From the NCBI GenBank assembly GCA_000827265.1, contig KN834760.1:777818-841817 (forward strand): a DNA stretch of 64,000 bases, written 5' to 3'. Below, one piece after another: positions 35,391 to 47,222 of this stretch. Below the pieces are notes generated by a model. That model saw nothing but the letters and a program-made list of their open reading frames with translations, was not told where the DNA came from and made no database searches. The stretch's first letter is position 1; every line of letters starts with the position of its first letter. Both the position numbers and the translations under genes were made by a program. The DNA comes from Collybiopsis luxurians FD-317 M1. Taxonomy: Eukaryota; Basidiomycota; Agaricomycetes; Agaricales; Omphalotaceae.

Positions 35391-36764
35391 TCATTCAGAT
35401 CTTCCAATTAGATGTGATACTATGAAGACCATAGTTGGGAAAAATGGCTGCCGTGCGCACTCTGTAGTAGCACTTGAATTGGACAATATACAACTCACTA
35501 GGATCATGATGGCCACATATGGAAGAATCTTGGATATCCCGTATAGATTGAGTATATTCTTGGGTGATTGAGCTACCATATTCATTGCATACCATACTAC
35601 CTATCATCCACAAGAGCCATAATTCAAAAAAACTTCTCAGGGCTTATTCAAGTTGGAAAATTGAAAAATACTTACCTGAAGGATACAGAATAAAAACCCA
35701 GATTCCACCACAACCAGCAGTACTTTTTGTACTTGTGTTTTGCCTGACAGAGTTCGATATTCTTTGCCAAACATATTAGCGGACCTGGAACAAGTTATAC
35801 CGGTAAGGAATTGGAATATGAATATTAAGTGAAGGCAATTCTTCGAGATATACTTACAGCCAGGCCTTATATGCTATCATTGATGTAGCGAGGACATTTG
35901 ATATAAGAGAAAAGAGGTAGAAGAGATTGAGTTTGAATTCTGTTCCAAACTTTTCATCTGGTGCATGGAACCACCAAAGAGTTTCAGATAAAATAATCAA
36001 CACTGTAGCAATCAGAATGATTTCAAAATATGATTCAGATAAATCCTAACTGGCCTGCGATACTTTTACAGATACTCACCTGCATTGGATATGGCAAAAA
36101 TAATCAAGACCCATTGCAGAAGTTTATTTCCATGCCATACTGCCCAAGCTCTCCAAATTACCAATGTATCTCCAACTAAGAGCTAATTGTTTTTTAAAAA
36201 AGTAATTAAAAAAGTATAAAGAACCAGTGAGCAATGTTGTCATGGTCTTTGGAATTTTTACTGATCACTGACACTGAGGTGACCAGACCAACTATTGATC
36301 CGGGATAGTAGGACTGGAGCATTTGCTGCGCTGTAAGCTTCCGCCCTCTCTTCTAATGACAGATTATATTCAGGGTGAATCAGAATCATCTGAAGTTCCA
36401 CAAATCCTGCTCCACATGCGGCCAGAAGGGCAACCAAGGATGTAATGAGAAGACACAGTTGGAAGAAAAAGGCAATCTGGAAGGGTCGCTCTCGAAGTCC
36501 CTTGTTTCTGCAAAAAACATGGTACAAAGGAGGTTATGTTCCTTTAAGTTTGTTGTTTGAACTTCAATTCTTACACAAGGAAATGAAAGCAGAAGCCTGA
36601 AACCCCAACATACAAGCCTTCAGGAAAGAAAATGATTAATGGTGGTAGCAGATGCAAGCTATCTTTCACATACCAAAAATAATAGGCACAGCAATGGATA
36701 CAATAATTGCATATTTTATATCATATCCCAGTTGAGAAATCACAGCGAGATCATTTGCATCCAT
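35391..36764 (-). CDS. Seven-membrane-segment protein, Agaricomycete-specific family, copy A
   Basis: Start ATG 36762-36764 (MDANDLAVISQLGYDIKYA), stop 35391. About nine exons with short introns. Hydrophobic exons include PFQIAFFFQLCLLITSLVAL, LVGDTLVIWRAWAVWHGNKL, a block ending LISNVLATSMIAYKAW, then QKVLLVVVESGFLFCILQ, and a last exon with FFPTMVFIVSHLIG. The WRAW, LATSMIAYKAW and KVLLxxVESG motifs in that order mark a large lineage-specific fungal membrane family of unknown function, GPCR-like in topology only. A paralogue lies at 38987-40320. No stop was needed to be skipped; exon borders are inferred by eye. Confidence 0.75.
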
Positions 36765-37044
36765 AAGTTATAATGCAAAGCTCGGCCCATGTAACGAAGG
36801 TGGAACTACGAATAGCCTGGCTAGGGGCAAGCCTAAAAGACAAATTTGAACTCCGGGCAGAGGAGAAGAAATTTTTCAGAAGAACCCACTGATATATAGA
36901 CGGTAGAATAGGGCTCGGGCTGGGTTACTCATAAGAATGTAATGGACGTAGCAAATCATTTGTTGTGCAGGTGAAGTTCTGACATGGTAACAGATGGATG
37001 GAAAGATGGATTGACAATAATGGATGGGAACAAGATAGGATATT

Positions 37045-38232
37045 ATTTACCTTATGGAGAATCTACAATTTGAGCGTTATGCATACACCATAGTGACTCG
37101 GCACAGAGGCGTTGATAGATGCAATCAGATCCTAGACTTTGGAGAAAACTGGTAACAGGATGCCATTGTCATGTCAACTGTCATGGAACTTAGAATTGTA
37201 TTGGAAAACTTGAATGAGCTTGAAATGCAGTCCATTGAGACTGCTCTCTCGATCTATCATCTTTTTTTTTTTGAAAATTTTATCAAAAAGATAAACCTGG
37301 ACATCCATTGGCCATGGCCCCTCTCTACATCTCAGGGAAGCAAAAATAACATTTCATACATAAAAGAGGCTGTAAAAGCAATAAGACGCAGATATTAAGC
37401 TTTTGAAATTTGTTATAACTCATAAATAAATCATCTAAAAATTGGCGCCCAACCCAATGCAAAGTAATTGATTCCAGAGAGTCAAATCACAGTCTACAGG
37501 TGCATAGGCGCTACATCAAGGAACAGTAACAATCCCTTGAAATGTATACTGCATGTCGGCTGCATGTAGTTATATTAGGGATGTTCAAAGTTGAGCGTTG
37601 GCAGCGCCAGCGCCGAGTTTGCTTATGAAATGTCACTCAAGCTTAAAATAGAAGTAACTCCGTAGTAACGCTACCTTCTCCACATTCATTGTGTGATTAT
37701 GCCTCGTCCTACCCTTCATGAGCAGTATTGTAGGGCATATATCATCTGTATGCTCTCAAGAGAAAGCTTGAAAGAGATGTGGCAGGACACATCCTCTGTT
37801 TCTTCCTCATCATCATCATCATCTTCATCGGGCTCTCCATCATCTTTCTTGGAATTAAACTCATTGTACAGAAAGGAGTGACAGGTAAAGCAGTAATTCG
37901 AGGGTGTATACAGCCTTGCAGTAAGGAAAGACGTGTAGCGGCATACCCCAGGTACAGTAATGTATGAAGTCACAGTGTGATCTTAAGTGACTTTGATGTG
38001 ACTTAGGGCTTCATAAGCAAACTTGCTGCTGCTGCCAACACTCAACTTTGAATGTCCCTATTGATTTAACGTGTATGAATAGGTGAGTTAGTGTAGGAGA
38101 AAAATGGAAACAGGCATGCCGCATAACAGGGAAGTGGTCAGTGAAATCATATGAAGTAGTACTTAGTAACAATCACAGAGGTAAGCAAAAAGGCTGTTCT
38201 GAAGAGAATATTTATTAATTAACAGTCAAACT
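37045..38232 (+). repeat. Segmental duplication, copy A (with insertion)
   Basis: TTTACCTTATG...AGAATCTACAATTTGAGCG through AAGAGAATATTTAT matches 40364-41072 at high identity, interrupted only by the inverted-repeat element. It lies just upstream of membrane gene copy A, as copy B lies just upstream of membrane gene copy B. Confidence 0.9.
37577..38059. mobile_element. 483-bp non-autonomous TIR transposon
   Basis: Ends are AGGGATGTTCAAAGTTGAG and CTCAACTTTGAATGTCCCT, and inverted similarity extends about 60 bases (GTTGGCAGC...GTTTGCTTATGAA). A 3-bp ATT target duplication flanks it (37574-37576 and 38060-38062). The segmental duplicate has the uninterrupted site (TTATATTGATT at about 40889), which fixes both boundaries. 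The interior has an acidic Asp/Glu-rich frame on the minus strand (37716-37973) but no DDE triad, so it is probably a deletion derivative. Superfamily is uncertain. Confidence 0.9.
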
Positions 38233-38986
38233 AAGGTAGGCGACATCCAAACTCGACTAGCCCCACGTGATCCAAGTGTGATGCTCCTTATTGGGACAAA
38301 TCTGGGCACTAACACCTTCTTCCTTCCGTATCTTCATTTTGAGACCAGTTCTTGTAAATCCCTGCCTAAAAATCTTCAAATACATGTAGAGATTGCCCTG
38401 CATGTTTTTCAAGATTTATTCACACTATCACTGCAATTATATCTTTTTCTCCAATCTCAAGCTAGAATGAATGGATAAAGGTTATGAGATATCTAGAAAT
38501 GACAGTGGCTTGCAGAATAATCAAACAGAATAGTGCTATGTTCACTTTCAACAAGAAATATTGAGATAGATTCCAAACTCAACTAACCCCTAACAGTGGA
38601 AAGGACATATGTAAAGGTTTATGTGACTCAGAAAAGATACTGGAGTGGCAATTTTCAGATACCCTGGCCCCCTAAATGATTCATATTTGGTTTATAGGCC
38701 CTTCCCTCCCTGGTGTAGTTAGTATGGGAGGTCCGGGCTATTTATAAGTGCATGGAATGAGATGAAATGCCAAGTTTATGCTCCAATGATTTTGTAAATG
38801 GTTCCTGATCTAGGAGAGGCAGCTTACATTGATCTAATAATCCTACAATTTATACAATTTTAGTTAGTTTTCAATACACTTGCCACAATATGCAAACATT
38901 CCAACATTACTGAAAAAGGCATGAGTACCCAGGCCTGCCATGCATTAGTGTTGGCCCACTACCAACAGCAGGCATCAAGTGGAAAG

Positions 38987-40320
38987 CTATGTATAATACA
39001 TATTCATTAAGACAACTACTGTAATAGGATACCACACCTATGAATTAATAAGTCATGACCATCATAATTCCCACTTCGGGTTTTTCCTGATGCAAAGAGA
39101 GACTTACAGAAGCAAGAACAAATATAGAATTTATAATGTTCTTGATTAGCAAGAACCTGCAGCTGTTTGTATATACATATATGTTGAGCAGGGTGACGAC
39201 TGCATAGAGGCCCTGCATTGTGCAATATATAGCACCATATTTAACTAACAAAAGTAGGATCTTCTGAGCTCGATTTCTGTGTACCATCATGGTTTTCATG
39301 ATACGATGGTGATTCCTGCACATGATAATTGTAAGAGCTGAAACTCTGTAGTTAACCAGTTTCAGACACTTGCCATGCCTTCCAAACAATCATGCTTGTT
39401 GCAAACATGTTAACCACCAGTGAAATCACAATTGCCGACCAGTCCAAAATTAGGCTTGTGTTAGTTTGTAACACTTGGATTTCCAGGTTATCCAAGATGC
39501 AATCTGCAATATTAACTCCTATATAATGTCACGGAAAGGATTCAAGAATGGGCATCAGTAGCTGTATCCTTACATACCAACATTTACAATCATGAGAAGA
39601 ACAAGTACAGCCTTCCAGAGCCGTTTCTGCTGAAACAAAACCCATGCTCTCCAAACGACAAAGAGATTACCTAAAAACATCTAGATAGAACAATTAAGCC
39701 ATTGAATGAGGTATAATCACAGTTAACTCACAACAACTGCTACATCCCAACTGCCCATGTATTGCACTGGCAAAGTTTCTTTGTTTGCTATCCGGGCTGC
39801 CCCTTCAAGTGCTCCCTGTACCTCCGGTTTTATTATAACAAAGTCAACCCGATCTTCCATGAATGGAAATATTGTATTGCTAAAGGTAATCCCAGTCAAG
39901 GCAATAAATGAAATAATCAGGTAGGCAATAAAAGCAGTTCTTGAATGGGTCCCGGTCTTGATTCTATGAAGGTGCCACAAATGTGTGGGTTAACAGTCTT
40001 GAAAGCCCTTAGCCAACCTGATATTACTTACATCAGGATGCGAATGGTAATGAGTATTCCTAGAGTTGTTATACCTGGGTAAAATAATCCATGACCAATT
40101 ACATTCAGCGCAAACGGAGGACAGTAGACAATCTTAGGTAATACAGACCAAAGCCAGTCCCCAACACTATGATTACAGATATTATGTCGTGGTGGATAGT
40201 TGTGGCATAGGAGGAAATAATTTGTCGCTCTGCTGGGGTCATGAGCAACTTTGTGAGCGACACCTTGTCTGTTTCATAGTGGCTTCTTTTTCTTATACAA
40301 AATCCAAACAGCTCCATCAT
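38987..40320 (-). CDS. Seven-membrane-segment protein, Agaricomycete-specific family, copy B
   Basis: Stop at 38987-38989; start is either ATG 40320 or, more likely from the family pattern, the ATG at 40242 (MTPAERQIISSYATTIHHD). Exons carry hydrophobic segments in family order: ISVIIVLGTGFG, AFIAYLIISFIALTGI, NLFVVWRAWVLFQQKRLW, VVNMFATSMIVWKAW, QKILLLLVKYGAIYCTMQ and a last short exon with WYPITVVVLMN. WRAW, ATSM and K-x-LLLLV are shared with copy A at 35391-36764, but sequence has diverged much. Function unknown. Exon borders were inferred by eye. Confidence 0.72.
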
Positions 40321-40363
40321 AATGTTGACGCTGGAGGTGACAGGCCCGAGATCCGCGGTAAAT

Positions 40364-41072
40364 ATTTACCTTATGATGCATGAGAATCTACAATTTGAGC
40401 GTTATGCATACACCACAGTGACTCTGCACAGAGGTGTTGATAAATGCAATCAGATCCTAGACTTTGGAGAAAAGTGGTAACAGGATGCCATTGTCATGTC
40501 AACTGTCATTCATGTCATGGAACTTAGAATTGTATTAGAAAACAATGAATGTAGTTCATTGAGACTGCTCTCTCGATCTATCATCTTTTTTTTTTTTTTG
40601 GTTTTTTAAGATAAACCTGGACATCCATAGGCCATCTCCAGATCCCAGGGAAGCAAAAATACCATTTTATACATAAAAGAGGCTGCAAAATCAATAAGAC
40701 GCAGACATTAAGCTTTTGAAATTTGTTATAATTTATTAATAAATCATCTAAAAATTCGCGTCCAGCCCCAGTCGAAGGTAAAATTGATTCCAGAAAGTCA
40801 AATCACAGTCTACAGGTGCATAGACGCAACATCAAAGAACACGAAGTAGCAATCCCTTGAGATGTATACTGCATGTTAACTGCTTGTAGTTATATTGATT
40901 CAATGTGCATGAATAGGTGAGTTAGAGTAAGAGAAAATGGAAATAGGCATGCTGCATAACAGGGCAAGTGGTCAGTGAAATCATATGAAGTAGTGCTTAG
41001 TGACAATCACAGAGGTAAGCCAAAAGGCTGTTCCGAAGAGAATATTTATCCTTAATCAACAGTCAAACTACT
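40364..41072 (+). repeat. Segmental duplication, copy B (empty site)
   Basis: Matches 37045-38232 minus the 483-bp element, retaining one ATT at the integration site near 40889. Confidence 0.9.
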
Positions 41073-42019
41073 GAAAGTGGGATTGATGAGGTTAATCTGA
41101 CGCTGATATTCCCAGTGTAAATTTGTAACAAAGCTGTTGAACCTGTTGTTTGAAGTAAGGCGCAAGCACATCACGAGGCTGTCAATTGTACTAAGCACAA
41201 AGCACTCAGGAGTATGTCGAGGAAGAGGATTTGAGAATTAAGGAGGGTAGTAACCAGAGAAATGGACCTCAATGATATGGAAACAGCCTGGATGATGCAT
41301 AAAATATAGAATACCTGCAACCATTGCTCTTCCTTGAATACTGGAAGTAAGGCAAATGAAACACTCATTTGACACCAATTTGACATCGATGAACAGACAT
41401 AGGCTCGATCTTCATTCCCCCTTTACGTGGTCTGTCTAATCAAAGATAACACTGATAGCCACATAGCAATGCGCGACAGATGAACAAAAAACCCTGAATG
41501 ACTTATAGTAGGAGGACTGAATCTTGTCCAATATTCAGTAATTACGCAGGGACGGGCAGAACATTGCTCCATTCGAGGGAATAAGCTGAATATACTTCCG
41601 AGTCATACTACACTGTTCGATTTTTCCACCAAAAAATTGAATTAAACGCTTGCCGTCGATCCTTTTCCAAAGTTCTGCCAGTGTAGGCCAATTCGTCTTG
41701 AAATCAGCGCCTGGAGGTGAAAATTGTATCTATCTCCTTAGCAACGAACAAAGATAATGGCATCGTACTATGACACATCTCCTTTCCTATTGCAAAATAG
41801 ATGGACTTCACACCTCTCATCTAAATTAATACAAACTGTCCACCAGAATGATTACTATGCAGAAATATTGCGTTAGGAATTTTCACATAAGCCAAAACAT
41901 GAATCAGAGTTAAACACAAGAAACTCGCTGGAAATATGGCAAATTCCTCAAAATCATATCCATCTCACAAATAGTTATTGGATACAAGTTAATGGAGCAA
42001 CGCCAAATTTGGATCTGAG
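41073..42019. other. AT-rich spacer
   Basis: A hydrophobic 71-codon minus frame (41171-41386) could be a relic of the nearby membrane-protein family but has none of its motifs. Nothing else was seen. Confidence 0.4.
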
Positions 42020-42358
42020 TGTAGCGGGGCTGTCACTCACCGCTCCAGTCCATGCATTCCATCATTCCACACTCGCCATATTCTCGCGTCCATATCTACA
42101 TTATAATTCTTACATCCCCAATCTGTTAATCGCTTGTTCCACTTGTTACTAGCTATCTTAGATACCCGATCATTACATATACCCTACACTACTATAAAAG
42201 CCAGCTTGTACGTAGAGTAGGGAAGTCCTTCTTGAATCGACACTTTAACCTTGTCATTTGTCTGGCCAAGCACTCAGTAAGCTAGATTTCCACAAAGCTA
42301 ACCTTTCTCTCTCCACTCGTGCTCTTGTACTGCGTGACTCCATCACAGATACGTTACA
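42020..42358. mobile_element. Solo LTR of a retrotransposon
   Basis: A 339-base sequence begins TGTAGCG and ends CGTTACA. It is flanked on both sides by the direct repeat CTGAG (42015-42019 and 42359-42363), the 5-bp target duplication typical of LTR retrotransposons. A TATAAAAG box at about 42191 is the likely LTR promoter. No internal region is present, so it arose by LTR-LTR recombination. Confidence 0.85.
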
Positions 42359-42363
42359 CTGAG

Positions 42364-43132
42364 ATTGTCCTTATAAGTATGTCAAAGCTCCAGAATCATC
42401 TTGGCCTTCCAACAATACTCTGTAAGACAATGTTGAGACAATTGGTGTGAAGATTCTCAACATCGTAAGCTTGTTTGAGTTAGGTTTGAATTCGGCGAGG
42501 AAATAGACTTGCTGAGAGAATAGACTTCATGAGAGAAAAATTAACTCGTGGCTCTGAACGCAGAGAAGGGAGGGCTTTAGATGCCGTGCAAGTATCCCCC
42601 ATGGTTGTTCACTATGAGCTTACACTTCCATTAGACGTTGCATTGCCAACTTTCTCCGAGTCTAGACCAAAGTTATTACTTGTAAGTTTCTCTTTCTCAT
42701 TTGAGCTTTGCCTTCCGAGTCAGCGGAAAAGGAAGGAAAATCGCAAGAGGGACAGAAGAAGAGAGTGAAGAGAGCAATATACAAGGGTATCAAAACCATG
42801 AGGCTCAGATTCTGAAACATCCGGTCAGTATCCACTCTACTACTAGAAACCAATAGGTATATGCAGTATGCACGAATGGAAATCCGGCAAAATTGTCTTC
42901 TGCAAGGAACTCTGGCCAAGCAATTATATTGAACTTGGCCTCTGTTGGGGTCCGCAATCATTTGCCTGTATGTATGAGTATGACAAGAAAAAATGTATTA
43001 ATCTATGTGGGAAAAATAAGTATACAATTGAACGATTTCCAGAGCTTAAACCAAGTCGGAAATCCTCTATGAGTTGACATCATCCCAAAATGCATCAATC
43101 CTCCCCAAAAGGGACCTATAATTACCTCCTCC
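42364..43132. other. Intergenic, nothing recognised
   Basis: Base composition changes from AT-rich to GC-rich across about 43050. No gene signal was seen. Confidence 0.5.
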
Positions 43133-44974
43133 TCATAACCCCTGCAACATCCCCTCCCCCTTCTTAAGCTCAGTCCCATCAATGAAATTCCCACTCTCAA
43201 CCACCCTACACCCCAACCCATCCTTCGCCCCCTCCCCAACCTCCCTCACCCACCCCGCCTCATCCATCCTCACCTCCCTCGGCGGAAACTCCGGATGCCC
43301 ATGCACCAACACCTCCGCCGCCAACTTCAACCACTCCAACGCCGGCTTCGTCATCCACCTCCTCAAATGCAACTTGCTCACATCCGTCCCGACCAGCACC
43401 TGCCCCGACGACGGCTCGAACCACCCCAAATGCCCCCCGCCCTCCGTCAACACCACCACGGTCCACCCGGACCCGACTTCGTCTGGACTCGTAGGGGCGT
43501 GCACGACGACGGGGTCGTCGGTGGAATTGATCGCCAGGAGGGGTTTGCGCACGAAGGGGACGACGTGGTGGCTTGAGGAGAATTTGTAATAGGCGTCGGC
43601 GGAGGCGAGGGGCCAGTGGGGTGGGCCACCGCCGCCGACGCGGGTGAAGGTGTTGTCGAAGACACTTAAGGGAGGGTTGCGGAGGGCGAGTGTGGCGTGG
43701 TAGGCTGCGCAGACCATGGAGGCTTGGGTCGCGGAGGGTTCGTATTTGGATGTGGGGGAGGGGGTGGGGGGGTCGACTTTTTCGAGGGCTTTGGAGTGGA
43801 GTTTGAGGACGTTGACGAGATTGTTGGCCATGCCTTTGGAGTAGATTTGTTTGCCTAGGAAGGTGTGTTCCAGTCTGGGGGGAATGGTTAGCTTGAATGG
43901 GACCGGGGTAGAATGAACAACGATTCGACTTACGCCCAGTTGTTTTTTACCAGGTCCCAAGGCTTTTTTTGAAGAATCACGTATCCTCCATTAGCGTAGG
44001 AAGATGAAGGGGAAGAAGACGAAAACTCACATTCCCCAATACACAAGCGGACGTAAGCCTACTCCGCTCACCTTCCTCCGCAAGGTACCTAACCATCACA
44101 TTTGCCCCAAGAGAGAACCCAAGACCCAACTGCGGCGCTCTGGGGTACTTTTGCGCGAGGTAGATCGTAGCCATGCGAAGATCATCTGTCCATCCTGCGG
44201 AATAGAGCTGTTTCGATGTTACTGGAACGCCCGCGCCTGAGAAGGTGATAATAGTTGTTAGAGATCTTGAGTGCTAAGGAATAGAGCGAATAAACGCACA
44301 TCCTCGGAAATTGACAACGACAGCGCGATAGCCTAGTCCCCCTGCTTCGACTGGTGCGCATGCTGGTGCCAAGACTGCTCTGACGTACGCCTCGTAGGAA
44401 CCTGGGAATCAAGTTTTGAGGAAGAAAGTGTCGTAGTTTATGAATAAACGAACCTCCGGTTAGACCATGGCAGACAACAATGATAGGTGCGTCGTCTGGG
44501 AAGGTCTCGTCTGGAGGTGTGAAATCGAGTCCTCTTCAGAAGGTCCAGTCAGCTGGGGATGAGAACACGGATAGTGGATGTACGAACAAGGTGCCGCCGT
44601 CCATTAAACGCAGGTAAGTCCTATTATCCAGAGTGATGAGCTCCGGCTTCAAAGTAACTACACGGACACACACACACCTTTCATACACAACCTTGTCTAC
44701 ATTCGTAAAATCACCAGCGACACTGAACAGTGTCTGTAGATGTCCACTTTTTTTTGGTCAGATCATAGATGGCTTCGACTGAGTAAGAACATACGTACTT
44801 GTTCAACCACCAAGGCGGATTAAACTCCTTCCTCAAACTCGGTACATGCTCTTCGACCAATTTGGATAAGGACACGGGAGCCTGTCCACCTCCTGGCTGT
44901 TTGGCTAGGACCTCGACGGGAGTGGGAGGGTGAAAGATTTTGGGTTTGGTGGCGGAACTGAAACTTGAGCCCAT
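43133..44974 (-). CDS. Alpha/beta hydrolase, YheT/EMB8/Eeb1-like
   Basis: Start ATG 44972-44974 (MGSSFSSATKPKIFHPPTP), stop 43133. About eight exons; the last, 43133 to about 43875, is the longest and GC-rich. The fold is shown by VVCHGLTGGSYEAYVR (oxyanion HG), VVNFRGCAGVPVTS, the nucleophile elbow GFSLGANVMVRYLAEEG, an acid region INSTDDPVV and the His in GGGHLGWF, giving a full Ser-Asp-His triad. This is the family of yeast Eeb1/Eht1/YMR210W, medium-chain acyl-ester synthases and hydrolases or acylglycerol lipases. Substrate cannot be told. No break was seen. Confidence 0.92.
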
Positions 44975-45731
44975 ATAAGTAGTGTTACTTGATGTTTATG
45001 AAGAGTGTCGAATTGAAAGGATTGAAACCACCGGAAACCAGAAACCAGAACCAGAATTGAATATGGGGAGTGTTGAGGACGCAATAGCTGATACTCTCTC
45101 GACTGTGAGCTGAGCTAGATGAAGGGAGATGGGACGGGACTCCCAAGGGAATAGAGAAAGAAGAAGATATCTATCTATCAAGCGGGGCATTTTACCTAGA
45201 GTAGAGTTAAAAAAGAAAGCTCTGATCCCGATGATGCGATGATTCTCATTGGCTCGGCAATTCAATTGCCGGCGAGGCGAAGCATGGTTCGTTACCCGCG
45301 TTCATACATCTATGGGCCTCCCAATCTTCCTGATTCTCATTTACTTGGTACATTAACCTTAAAAACCTGATGAAAGCCTATGTACGTATTTCTTTCTTTC
45401 GACACGTTCGTACGTGCTGGGGAGCAGCAACAAGATTCAGAGCTGCACCCCGTCGACCTCGGCCAATCGTACCGCATGAACTACTTAGCCCCAGGTAAAA
45501 TCGCACCTCAACTTGTCTCAGTTAACTTAACGCGGTCGCTCTTCCTGTCAACCATCGTCTCCCAATACCCATATAGTAGAGTATCAAACGAACTTGACCT
45601 ACCCGGGGACCGCGGTGGGGATTAGATAGCACGGCAAAGTTGATTTGTCGATGGTATGTACGTGCGTACAAGATACAATGCACGTTGGATTCGGGAAAAC
45701 ATGGTTTTGAGATAACCAGTTGAAGCGAATG
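44975..45731. other. Intergenic, nothing recognised
   Basis: Lies between the 5' end of the hydrolase and the 3' end of the EVE gene. No coding signal was found. Confidence 0.5.
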
Positions 45732-47222
45732 TTACCTTTTCCGCGTCTTCTTTACTGTCTTTGTAGTACTATCCGCATCCTCGTTAGGTTTCCTCTTCCG
45801 ATCACCGCTCCTCGTGTTCCTCATCTTTGCCTTCTTACTGCTTTCTTCTTCGTCCGCGTTGTTCTCTTGATCTCCTTGATCCCCCTCCTCCCTTCCTGAA
45901 TTAACTTGAGCTTCAGCCTCGTCGAACTCTTCCTCTTCCTCTTCCTCGTCCTCGTCTTCATCCTTCTTCTTGCGACCACCTCGCTTCTTCGTTTTCGACA
46001 CCACGGACGAACCTTTCTTACCCTTTTCTTTGCCTTTGTCTTTGGCGCTTGCAGTTTTATTTCCCTTCCCCTTCCCTGTTGCCTTACCCTTACCCTTACC
46101 CTTACCAAGAATCTCACCCTCATCCCACCCCCCACGTTCAGCCAACAAACCAATCGCGTCCCATGCGGGTTTTTGTACGCGCTGGACGCTTAGACGACCG
46201 CGGTTGAGGAGGTTCATGTCTACACACGCATACACACGCAAGTTTTTCGTAAGAGTCAGGACGTGGCTAGAGACGATATCGTATTATAGGATAATCACCT
46301 TTGATAGCCCCCACACCGTGTGCTCCGATGTACGCTAGCTCTTCCGGGAGATCCGAGTCCTTCTCCTCATCCTCCTCCTTTTGAGGCGGAGACGAGGACG
46401 AAGAAGTTGATGGAGCGTGTTCTGCGATGTGCTTGAGGAGAGCGAGGGATACAAAGTGATTTGCACGGGATGTGAATGTGAGGTCTACCATGTACCATTT
46501 TGGGGATGAGGAGTCGGATTTCTAGGGGACGAGGAATGAATATTAATATTGTAGGGACGGTTGATGAAATGAAAGTATGTGTTTGAGTACTCACTGGGTC
46601 GTGATATGGGTGAGATCTGCGTATATGATATATGATATGATATGTGTATTGTTTGATATGCGTATTGTTTGAATAGACTCGAAAGAACTACTTACGGATC
46701 CCAAGCTGTGTCTGGGTAAGGGTCAGTATGTCGTACACTGGGTGAGGGGGGAAGAACGCACAGTCAGGATAAGCCTCTTTCGATACCTGTCATACGTTTT
46801 ATACGTCCGTTTATAATGATTAGTTGAGCAAGACCAACCTCTGCGAACGCAGCGATTCCTTGAGTGAATGAGACGCGTTATTTTGATTCGAGTCGGTGTT
46901 TAGAATACCTACCGGGATTTTTGCAGTTGGAATGATAAAATAAGGCCTTGGAAAGAATGAGAAGATCACAGGGCAACAAAAAAGAAGACGGTGTTACTTT
47001 ATCGCCTAGTTTCATTTCTTTCATAAGGTTTCTAGCTTCATAATTCCTGACACCTTCCCAAGGCGATGTTTTCACAGACTCAAAGTCGTCAACACTAAAC
47101 TTTGAGTAGCGGTTGATTTCATCCATCATCAGATTCACGCGTTATACACGTACCTTTACATCTTTTCCTTTAACAATACGGGAATCAGGTTCAGCTTTGA
47201 GCAGCCAGTAGACTTGGGCCAT
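45732..47222 (-). CDS. EVE-domain protein, THYN1-like
   Basis: Start ATG 47220-47222 ([19 protein letters not shown]), stop 45732. Several short exons. The EVE domain is clear in order: [76 protein letters not shown], then [20 protein letters not shown] folds are PUA-like and bind modified bases such as 5-methylcytosine derivatives. The C-terminal 130 residues are low-complexity: GKGKGKGK, then Lys-rich and Asp/Glu-rich blocks, ending KKTRKR. This suggests a nuclear protein with a charged tail not found in human THYN1 (established for the domain, inferred for the tail). Confidence 0.92.

Larger units (their letters stand above)
36765..38986. other. AT-rich spacer with segmental duplicate and TIR element
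   Basis: Contains duplicate A (37045-38232) and the 483-bp insertion at 37577-38059. From 38233 to 38986 nothing was recognised. Confidence 0.6.

Noticed and set aside
41171..41386. Hydrophobic 71-codon minus frame as a third membrane-protein gene
   Set aside because: Lacks the WRAW and KxLLLLV motifs of the neighbouring family and has no flanking exons.
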